This document shows, one piece after another, positions 25,784 through 32,962 of a stretch of 37,873 bases of DNA. The position numbers and the translations under genes were made by a program. The number at the start of each line of letters is the position of its first letter. Positions within the stretch are counted from its first letter, which is position 1. This stretch comes from a virus, in the IMG/VR virus record IMGVR_UViG_3300034954_000848, positions 1-37,873 of that record; one strand, written 5' to 3'. Under the pieces are notes generated by a model. The model saw only the letters and a program-made list of their open reading frames with translations, was not told the DNA's origin and made no database searches.

Positions 25784-28700
25784 ATGGCACAAGAATATTT
25801 TAAGAGAACTCCAACAAGCAGTGGTAACCGTAAGATATTTACGTATGCTGGATGGTTTAAGAAAGGTAAAACCACAAATCGTTTTGATATATTTAATGCA
25901 CATAGTGGTGGTTCGCAGCAAGAAGAAATTGGATTTAGGCAAGATGCTTTACGATATTTGAGTAGTGGTTCTTCATTATATGGATTTGATACTACTAATA
26001 CGTATAGAGATCCAGTTGGTTGGTTTCATGCAGTTTTTGTTTTAAACACTACATTAGAAAGTGAAAGAAAAAGAAGTGTTCTTTACATTAATGGTGTAGA
26101 AGTTGATACAACTACAAGCAGTGGAATTGGTGCTTATGTTGCTAAAAACTTTAATAGTATTGCATTTAACGTTGTAGGTAAAGAGCATAATGTTTTAGCC
26201 AGAAAATATAGTTCTAGTAATAGAGATTATGTAGAAGGTGGAGCATTTGATATATTCTTTGTAGACGGTCAAGCACTTACACCAGACGTATTTGGTTTCT
26301 TTAAAGATGGAAAAGGATATCAATCTTCTGGAACTACAAAAGTAACTGATTTCCGTCCTGGTCAGTGGTCTCCACATTCGCCAAGAAAGATTAAATCTGA
26401 GATTGAAAGACGTGGTGGATTTGGCGTCAATGGTTTCTATCTTCCTATGAATGATAGTTCCAACTTTGGTGCTGACTTCCACTGCACTCCTAACAGTATC
26501 ATTAAACTGAAAGGGGAAGACTTACCACAACCACGTAATGGTCTTCCAACAACTTCTGATAATTACGTCAGTGAGTTGAGACCAGAAGCAGGATCACTTG
26601 GTTTTGATGGATGTGTTAAATTTGATGGAAATGATTATCTGTCTATACCAAAGACATCTTTCCAAATGCTTCATAAGTTAACATCCTCATGGACAGTGGA
26701 GGGATACATATTTAAAACATCAGATTCTCAAGGAACTTTATTTGATACTGGTGGTTCATCAGGCGCGACAATTGGAACTGCAGTTTATATTAATAGTGGT
26801 GGTGATCTTAGGTTAAGAGTAAGACAAGCAACTGGTGCAACTGTAGTATCTCAAAATTTCCCAGGATCAGTAACACTTAATAGATGGCAACATATTGCAA
26901 TATCTTATGATGGAACTTCAATAAGAGTTTTTGTTGAGGGAAAAATAATTGGAACCATATCTTATAATACACAAAGTTCTACAGATTCATCTTCAAACTT
27001 TAGTATTGGTGTATATGATGCTGCTGGTGGTGGTGGTCTTGCTGGATATTTTACTGGATTTATTTCTAATTTACGTGTAATTGATGGCACTGCACTTTAC
27101 ACTTCTAATTTCACAGTACCTACAGAAGCACTCACAAATGTAACCAACACAACACTTCTGTGCTGTAACTCATCAACTTCTGCAACTGCATCAACAGTCA
27201 CACCTGGAACAATTACTGCGAATGGTGATCCATTTGCAACCAGAAATGAACTGTCTGGTTCTATTGTTCTTGCTGTTCCTGGTGTTAATACACAACCAAC
27301 AGGATCCGAATTAGTTACTAACGGAACTTTTGATACTAATGTGTCTGGATGGACAGTTACTGATACTGGTAGTATTGTTCGCCAATCTGATGGAACAGCA
27401 AAAGTCACTAGAGGTAGTAGTGCTGAAGTTGTCTATCAAGATATCACAACGGTAGTTGGTACAACATATGAACTAAGCGTTGATATCACTGATATTGGTG
27501 GATCACATGGTCAAGTTTATGTAAAGAGCACTCCTCATAGTGGATCTTTGGATACCAATATAGGATACTCTTTCTATCCTGGAACATATAAAGGAACTTT
27601 TACTGCCGATACAACCACAACAAGAATTATATTATATGCACACCCATCTGGGTATACTTCTTATGATAATATCTCGGTAAAAGCAACAACCATACCAGAC
27701 TATCATGCAAATATAAAAGGTAGTGGAACTAATAAAACTCTTACACCATATGCTGACGCTAGTGTAAGAAATCCCCATCAAAGACATGGGAGACATGTTA
27801 ATGGTTATTATGGAAGTGCATTATCTCTTGATGGAACTGGTGATGTCCTGGAGACTGCAAGTCATGCCGATTTTAATCTTGGAAATGGTGACTATACCAT
27901 AGAGGGGTGGTATTATGATCAAGAAAGTGCTATCAATACTGGAAGTCGTTGTTACTGGGCAATAGGTGGTGTTAATACTGAAGGAACACTATCATTATTC
28001 CGAGAAAATGCGTATTTGATGCTGAGAGGTAGAAGTCCTGGTGCTGGATCATACTCAAACATAATTTATGTTAGCAATCATAATATTCCTGTTGGACAAT
28101 GGAATCATATTTGCACCGAACGTTTTAATGGTGTAACTACTGTTTACATTAATGGTGTTCCACTGTATCCTACTGAAGAAACAGCAACAGTTTCTCAAGG
28201 AGCCTTTAGTATCGGTGCTTTTAATAATAGTGGAGGTTATCCATATTATGGTTATATCCAAGACGTTCGTGTCTACAAAGGAGTAGCAAAATACAAGGGT
28301 GGTTTTGATGTTCCGAAACCATACGCACCAGAAAATGGCGATACAAATAAGGGTATTCAGACTTGGAGACAGGTTTCTGATACTTGTAAGAATAACTTTG
28401 CCACTTTTAATCCTATTTTTGGTGTAGGTAGACAAGATCAGTTGACATACAGCAATGGAAATCTAAAAGTTGTAAGTGGTGCTACCAGCGGTAGTGATAC
28501 AACTGCACTATCAACTATAGCGATTAAGGGCAAAATATATTGTGAATTTGCTTTGACAGATGATGGTCTTGGTGCTTATGTTGGTGTAATGAAATACAAT
28601 ACTGCTCTTACAAACAATGGTATTGATACCACTGGAAGTACTGATTGTTGGTTAATTCGTGGAGATAACGAGCATAAAGCTAACGGTGATGGAGGCAGTG

Positions 28701-30073
28701 GTGCTTCCTATGGTACTGGTACATGGTCTACCGGTGACATAATTATGATGGCTGTTGATATTGATAATACCTCTATTTGGTTTGGTAAAAATGGAACCTG
28801 GTATGCTTCAGGAAATCCAGCAGCAAATAGTAATGCAGCATATACTAATTTACCATCTACGGAAGATTTACTAGTTATGTGCGGTGACAACTATAGTTCT
28901 GAAACTCCAACTATTGATGTAAACTTTGGTCAGAACACAACATTTGGTGGAACAGTAACAGCAGGAACCTTCACAGACAGTAATGGTAAGGGACTGTTTA
29001 ACTATCAACCACCAACTGGTTTCCTAGCAATGTGTGAGGATAACTTACCAACTCCTACGATTGCTGATCCTGGTAAGCAGTTTAAAGCCGTAACTTATAC
29101 TGCTGATGATAGCAGTTCTATGAAAATTTCCGGTGTTGGATTCAAACCAGATTTGATCTGGTTTAAAAAGAGGACTGGTGGGTCTCAAAATCATACATTA
29201 TTTGACTCTATTAGAGGAGTACGTAGAAGATTAATGCCTAACACAAACGATGCAGAATCTACTGTATCAGGTTATTTGAGTTCATTTGATGAAAATGGTT
29301 TCTCTATTGGCGGTAACAATTTTGTTAATGATAATGGGCAAGATTATGTTGCCTGGTGTTGGAAAGCAGGTGGTGCCGCAGTATCAAACACAGATGGTTC
29401 AATCACTTCTCAAGTCTCTGCGAACCAAACTGCTGGATTTAGTGTTGTTTCTTGGACTTCGGACGGAACAAGTTTGACTGTTGGTCATGGACTTAATAAA
29501 GTTCCATCATTTATCATACAGAAACAGAGAGATGCTTCAGCAAATTGGACTGTATATCACAAAGATTTAGCTGCTACTGAAATTGTGAAACTGGATACTG
29601 ATGGAGACAAAGAAACGAGTAGTGACTTTGCAAATACACGTCCTACATCTTCGGTGTTATCTTCATTTACCACTGGTGTTAGTGGAAGAAAAGTAATTGC
29701 TTACTGTTGGGCAGAAATAGAAGGTTTCAGTAAGTTTGGAAGTTATGAGGGTAATGGAAATGCTGATGGTCCTTTTGTGTATTGTGGATTTAAACCGGCA
29801 TGGGTCATGGTGAAGAATATTGATGATAATAGTGGTAGAGATTGGGGTATTCAAGATAGTAGCAGAGCACCATCAAACCCCTGCAATAAACAATTAAAAC
29901 CAAGTCAAAGTGACATAGAAAATAGTGGAAATGCAGATAGCACATTCCAAATTGATATGTTATCAAATGGATTTAAAGTTAGAAACAATACTGGTATATG
30001 GAATAATAATGGTAATACTATAATCTTCATGGCATTTGCTGAATCACCATTCCAGACAGCGAATGCTAAATAA
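25784..30073 (+). CDS. Multi-lectin adhesin: LamG-like, SPRY and DUF7483-like domains (1429 aa)
   Basis: No fibre shaft; a string of binding domains. Residues 1-150: LamG-like (MAQEYFKRTPTSSGNRK; TYAGWFKKG; VLYINGVEVDTT). 150-260: FDIFFVDGQALTPDVFG and FYLPMNDSSNFGADF. About 270-455: second LamG (VKFDGNDYLSIP; TSSWTVEGYIF; NRWQHIAISYDG). 506-640: carbohydrate-binding-like (ELVTNGTFDTNVSGWTV). 674-850: third LamG (ALSLDGTGDVLE; DYTIEGWYY; GQWNHICTERFNGVTTVYIN). 880-1060: SPRY-like (YCEFALTDDGLGAYVGV; AVDIDNTSIWFGKNGTWY). 1095-1429: a region I match to DUF7483 of marine phages (GVGFKPDLIWFKKR; GYLSSFDENGFSIGG; VAWCWKAGG; VGHGLNKVPSFIIQK). The preceding stop and GAGGT lie close before the ATG. 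Likely a large host-surface binding protein; no catalytic motif seen. Confidence 0.85.
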   Translation: MAQEYFKRTPTSSGNRKIFTYAGWFKKGKTTNRFDIFNAHSGGSQQEEIGFRQDALRYLSSGSSLYGFDTTNTYRDPVGWFHAVFVLNTTLESERKRSVLYINGVEVDTTTSSGIGAYVAKNFNSIAFNVVGKEHNVLARKYSSSNRDYVEGGAFDIFFVDGQALTPDVFGFFKDGKGYQSSGTTKVTDFRPGQWSPHSPRKIKSEIERRGGFGVNGFYLPMNDSSNFGADFHCTPNSIIKLKGEDLPQPRNGLPTTSDNYVSELRPEAGSLGFDGCVKFDGNDYLSIPKTSFQMLHKLTSSWTVEGYIFKTSDSQGTLFDTGGSSGATIGTAVYINSGGDLRLRVRQATGATVVSQNFPGSVTLNRWQHIAISYDGTSIRVFVEGKIIGTISYNTQSSTDSSSNFSIGVYDAAGGGGLAGYFTGFISNLRVIDGTALYTSNFTVPTEALTNVTNTTLLCCNSSTSATASTVTPGTITANGDPFATRNELSGSIVLAVPGVNTQPTGSELVTNGTFDTNVSGWTVTDTGSIVRQSDGTAKVTRGSSAEVVYQDITTVVGTTYELSVDITDIGGSHGQVYVKSTPHSGSLDTNIGYSFYPGTYKGTFTADTTTTRIILYAHPSGYTSYDNISVKATTIPDYHANIKGSGTNKTLTPYADASVRNPHQRHGRHVNGYYGSALSLDGTGDVLETASHADFNLGNGDYTIEGWYYDQESAINTGSRCYWAIGGVNTEGTLSLFRENAYLMLRGRSPGAGSYSNIIYVSNHNIPVGQWNHICTERFNGVTTVYINGVPLYPTEETATVSQGAFSIGAFNNSGGYPYYGYIQDVRVYKGVAKYKGGFDVPKPYAPENGDTNKGIQTWRQVSDTCKNNFATFNPIFGVGRQDQLTYSNGNLKVVSGATSGSDTTALSTIAIKGKIYCEFALTDDGLGAYVGVMKYNTALTNNGIDTTGSTDCWLIRGDNEHKANGDGGSGASYGTGTWSTGDIIMMAVDIDNTSIWFGKNGTWYASGNPAANSNAAYTNLPSTEDLLVMCGDNYSSETPTIDVNFGQNTTFGGTVTAGTFTDSNGKGLFNYQPPTGFLAMCEDNLPTPTIADPGKQFKAVTYTADDSSSMKISGVGFKPDLIWFKKRTGGSQNHTLFDSIRGVRRRLMPNTNDAESTVSGYLSSFDENGFSIGGNNFVNDNGQDYVAWCWKAGGAAVSNTDGSITSQVSANQTAGFSVVSWTSDGTSLTVGHGLNKVPSFIIQKQRDASANWTVYHKDLAATEIVKLDTDGDKETSSDFANTRPTSSVLSSFTTGVSGRKVIAYCWAEIEGFSKFGSYEGNGNADGPFVYCGFKPAWVMVKNIDDNSGRDWGIQDSSRAPSNPCNKQLKPSQSDIENSGNADSTFQIDMLSNGFKVRNNTGIWNNNGNTIIFMAFAESPFQTANAK
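30066..30072 (+). promoter_or_regulatory. Late promoter variant overlapping end of gene (CTAAATA)
   Basis: CTAAATA over the last codons and stop (TAA 30071-30073) of the lectin protein gene; 14 bp before the ATG at 30087. Confidence 0.6.
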
Positions 30074-30086
30074 CTAAAAAACTAAG

Positions 30087-30326
30087 ATGTCTACAATCAA
30101 GGCAAATATAATTGATTCTACTACTCCGTCTACGGAGTTTAAGGATACAATCACTGCCAATGGTGATAAGCAGTGGGTAGACTCTTATGGTGTGATTAAA
30201 ACCAATCGCACCACTATTTCTGAAGATGTAACCATTCCAGCAGATACAAATGGTCTTTCATCAGGACCAATTGTTATTGCCGAAGGTAATGAAGTCACTG
30301 TGAATGGGGAGTGGGTGATCGTATGA
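30087..30326 (+). CDS. Small fibre tip-like protein, tandem copy 1 (79 aa)
   Basis: MSTIKANIIDSTTPSTEF, DTITANGDKQWVDSYGVIK, then DVTIPADTNGLSSGPIVIAE and a final VTVNGEWVIV. It consists of the short (I/L).VN.I-like fibre head joined straight to the tip module (VTIPA.TNGL..G...I..G..VTV.G.W.(I/V)), with almost no shaft. Clearly paralogous to the next gene over its whole length (shared core QWVD(S/T)YGVIK.N). It may be a minimal fibre, a capping or tip protein, or a subunit of the fibre at 30562. The stop overlaps the next start by ATGA. Confidence 0.8.
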   Translation: MSTIKANIIDSTTPSTEFKDTITANGDKQWVDSYGVIKTNRTTISEDVTIPADTNGLSSGPIVIAEGNEVTVNGEWVIV

Positions 30327-30565
30327 CAAAATTAATTGTCAATACTATTCAGACACAATCAGGAGATACTCTTGATTTTAAGGATGTTATCTCTGCTAAT
30401 AGAGTAAATCAGTGGGTTGATACATACGGAGTCATCAAGGCAAATAAACCAACAATTGATGAGAATGTGACAATCCCAGCAGGAACTAATGGACTTAGTG
30501 TTGGAACAATAACTGTAAGTGACGGATACACCGTTACAATTCAAGGAGTTTGGAGGATCATATGA
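30323..30565 (+). CDS. Small fibre tip-like protein, tandem copy 2 (80 aa)
   Basis: I place the start at ATG 30323 (ATGA overlap) rather than the in-frame GTG at 30311, because the protein then begins MTKLIVNTIQTQSGDTLDF, the standard head. Core FKDVISANRVNQWVDTYGVI, tip ENVTIPAGTNGLSVGTITVS and final VTIQGVWRII. Paralogue of 30087-30326, evidently a tandem duplication that has diverged. It is coupled again to the next gene (ATGA, with GGAGG at 30552-30556). Function as for copy 1; unknown beyond fibre association. Confidence 0.8.
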   Translation: MTKLIVNTIQTQSGDTLDFKDVISANRVNQWVDTYGVIKANKPTIDENVTIPAGTNGLSVGTITVSDGYTVTIQGVWRII

Positions 30566-32577
30566 CCAGTAAGATTGTAGTTAATAATATCGAAGCAGAT
30601 GCTGGCGTAAGTACAGTATTCTTTAATAGTGACATCGGAGCAACTGATGGAACTTTAAACGTTGATGGTAACTTAACTGTTGATGGTGTTATCACTTATG
30701 AAGATGTAACCAACGTTGATTCTGTTGGTATTGTTACTGCTCAAGCAGGAATCCATGTAACTGATGGATCGGTTGGTATCGGAACTGATAATCCTACTGA
30801 ATTATTACATTTAGCACAAGATTCTCATCTTAGAATTCTTTTAAAGAGAGGTGGTGCTTCTCCAAGTGAGGCAATTTTTGCTAACGAAGGAACTTATACA
30901 AACATTTCAAATAATTCATCTGGAGTTAAATTCTCTGTAGGTAGCACTCCCGAATCAAAGGTGGTGATTAGATCTGGAGGAGTTGGTATCGGAACTGATA
31001 ATCCAGCATCTCTTTTACATTTAGAAAATGCTGCACCAGTTTTTACTGTTAAGGCAACTAACGCATCATCTGGTCTTAGAATTAATGTAAAAGGACAATC
31101 TTCTGGGCAGTTATTCAGAGTTCAAGATGATAATACTACTAAATTTGTACTTGAAGAGAGTGGTAGAGTTGGTATCGGGACCGAGAGTCCAGTAGGAAGT
31201 CTTGAAGTTAGAGATAGTAAAGCAAACCTAATTGTTGCAAAGGATGGTTTAACAGTTAAATCAAACTCTAATTTACATACGACATATGATACTCTTCAAA
31301 TTGGTGCTGGTGGTGCATTATTAAGTTATAGCACTGCAACAGCAACAGCAGATACTCAATTTGTGCATAATGCTTACAGGTCTTCTGGAGGCACTTTTAA
31401 GTATAGATACGCAGATACTGCTGCAAGACTTAGAGTGAATAGTCCTGGTAGAACATGGATTTTTGAGAGTGCGGGAAGTGGTAATGCAGATTCAGATATA
31501 GCTTTTTCAGAACAACTTCGTATAGATTCAGGTGGTCGTATTGCACAGGGTGGAAAAACACCAACTAATCATGGTTCTCCAAATTTATTATTGTGGGGTG
31601 CAGACCCTACAATGATGATAGCATCAACTGGTTCTACTAATAATTCAAGTTTCACTGGAATCAAATTTGCTGTTGCTGGTGGTAGCACTGGTGATTACTC
31701 GAAAGCAGGTATCTTTGTTCAGAGACAAGATTCTTATAATGATCTTGATATGATCTTTGCATTTAGATCAACTAATGATGCTGCTGGAGTAGAGATATCT
31801 GATGAAAAACTTCGTATAGATTCTGATGGTAATCTTAGTGTTAATCATAATTCTCCCAATACTCGTTTATATGTTAGAGAAAGTGGTGCAACTATATCAA
31901 CTGGAAATGCTATTCTCAATTCCACACAAAAAGGAATAAGACTAGTTAATTCTAACAATGATGATACATCTCTTGGTTTATGGTTTACTACAGGAGATTC
32001 TCACCATGCAGGAATTAGTGGACAGAGAAATGATTCGGCAAATACTTGGGGAACTGATCTTAGATTCTATACACATGAAGGTGCAACCAATGATTTAACG
32101 TATGCTCGCGAGAGACATCGTATAAATCCCAATGGATTATTGATCAACCGTAAAGGCAATAATGCTGCAAACACTGGTGGAACCATCCTTGGTAGATATA
32201 AGTATACTCAACAAAATCAAGGACAAAATTATGAGCATAATATTTTAGGTCCTGATGGGAGAAATCTTACTTCTTTTCTTACTGTGAATGTATATGCTAA
32301 GATAAGAATTCAAGTAACTGGAACTGGAACAAATCCATGTTTTTGTGAGTATTACTATACTAACAATCAGAGTCTTGGTAATGCAACATTAACTCATGTA
32401 CGTGGTAATAGTACTGCTGGTTCTAATAGACCATATATGGTGTTAAATGGACAACAACCACGTTGGAAAATGAATCATACTGGTGGTTATGTTCTAGACA
32501 TTGAAGTTGCAATGTATGGTGGTAAAGGAGGATATACATATACAACTGAATATGGTAACTTTGCAGGCAATCCATAA
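30562..32577 (+). CDS. Tail fibre-like protein (671 aa)
   Basis: Start at ATG 30562 with GGAGG six bases upstream and ATGA overlap; a TTG at 30550 is in frame but not needed. Head MTSKIVVNNIEADAGVSTVF. Residues about 25-65: DGTLNVDGNLTVDGVITYED, VTNVDSVGIVTAQAGIHVT. Then repeated units of (R)VGIGT(D/E)(N/S)P..LL(H/E)L (at about 75, 145, 208) alternating with KFVLEESG-type strands, and (E)QLRIDSGGRIAQGG / KLRIDSDGNLSVN. The C-terminal 130 residues (LLINRKGNNAANTGGTILGR to YTTEYGNFAGNP) form an end domain I do not recognise. A module-built fibre; third gene in the unit from 30087. Stop lies inside the next late promoter. Confidence 0.83.
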   Translation: MTSKIVVNNIEADAGVSTVFFNSDIGATDGTLNVDGNLTVDGVITYEDVTNVDSVGIVTAQAGIHVTDGSVGIGTDNPTELLHLAQDSHLRILLKRGGASPSEAIFANEGTYTNISNNSSGVKFSVGSTPESKVVIRSGGVGIGTDNPASLLHLENAAPVFTVKATNASSGLRINVKGQSSGQLFRVQDDNTTKFVLEESGRVGIGTESPVGSLEVRDSKANLIVAKDGLTVKSNSNLHTTYDTLQIGAGGALLSYSTATATADTQFVHNAYRSSGGTFKYRYADTAARLRVNSPGRTWIFESAGSGNADSDIAFSEQLRIDSGGRIAQGGKTPTNHGSPNLLLWGADPTMMIASTGSTNNSSFTGIKFAVAGGSTGDYSKAGIFVQRQDSYNDLDMIFAFRSTNDAAGVEISDEKLRIDSDGNLSVNHNSPNTRLYVRESGATISTGNAILNSTQKGIRLVNSNNDDTSLGLWFTTGDSHHAGISGQRNDSANTWGTDLRFYTHEGATNDLTYARERHRINPNGLLINRKGNNAANTGGTILGRYKYTQQNQGQNYEHNILGPDGRNLTSFLTVNVYAKIRIQVTGTGTNPCFCEYYYTNNQSLGNATLTHVRGNSTAGSNRPYMVLNGQQPRWKMNHTGGYVLDIEVAMYGGKGGYTYTTEYGNFAGNP

Positions 32578-32580
32578 ATA
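32574..32580 (+). promoter_or_regulatory. Late promoter overlapping stop codon (ATAAATA)
   Basis: ATAAATA with TAA (32575-32577) as the stop of the preceding fibre; 23 bp before the ATG at 32604. Confidence 0.7.
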
Positions 32581-32603
32581 ATTAAATAGTATCAATAAGT
32601 ATA

Positions 32604-32939
32604 ATGGCATTAGATTATAATTTATCAGACTGGATTTGGACACAGGGTGGAGAAGATTGGGGATTTGATCCTAGGATGAGTGATGAACTCCTTCCAGAAA
32701 TTGAAAGAACTGCAAAGAATGCTCTCACGGAAGATGAGAAGAATACTATTGTTACGACACATGCATGGAAATGTGTGAGGAAGCAGAGGGATAATTTGCT
32801 TGCGGAAACTGATTGGGTTGGTGGAACTGATGTTCCAGAAGCAATCAAAACAACTTGGAACACTTATCGCCAAGCACTCAGGGATATTACAACACAAACA
32901 GATCCTGATAATATTACCTGGCCAACTAAGCCTTCATAA
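32604..32939 (+). CDS. Phage tail assembly chaperone-like protein (111 aa)
   Basis: MALDYNLSDWIWTQGGEDW is an acidic, tryptophan-rich start. The C-terminal half fits the tail assembly chaperone pattern (Phage_tail_APC type): VRKQRDNLLAETDWVGGTDV, then TTWNTYRQALRDIT, then DNITWPTKPS, that is, R(D)xLLxxTDW..... W..YRQALRDI..... I.WP.KP. Proteins with this motif assist tail or tail-fibre assembly in many Caudoviricetes. It has its own late promoter and is a one-gene cassette between two fibres, so it may serve the fibre genes around it. The family match is by motif reading; length fits. Confidence 0.82.
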   Translation: MALDYNLSDWIWTQGGEDWGFDPRMSDELLPEIERTAKNALTEDEKNTIVTTHAWKCVRKQRDNLLAETDWVGGTDVPEAIKTTWNTYRQALRDITTQTDPDNITWPTKPS

Positions 32940-32962
32940 ATACAAATAAAAAGTAGATAATG
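32934..32962 (+). repeat. 29-bp duplicated late promoter/start cassette, copy 2
   Basis: Identical over 29 bases to 12327-12355: stop codon, ATAAATA, leader containing AATAAAAAGTAG, and ATG. The genes on both sides differ between the two sites. Confidence 0.9.
32936..32942 (+). promoter_or_regulatory. Late promoter overlapping stop codon (ATAAATA)
   Basis: ATAAATA with TAA (32937-32939) as the stop of the chaperone gene; 17 bp before the ATG at 32960. Confidence 0.7.

Noticed and set aside
30311-30322. Earlier in-frame GTG start for the second 80-aa protein
   Set aside because: ATG 30323 gives the standard fibre head and an ATGA overlap like its neighbours; the extra four residues (GTG GGT GAT CGT) have no counterpart in the paralogue.
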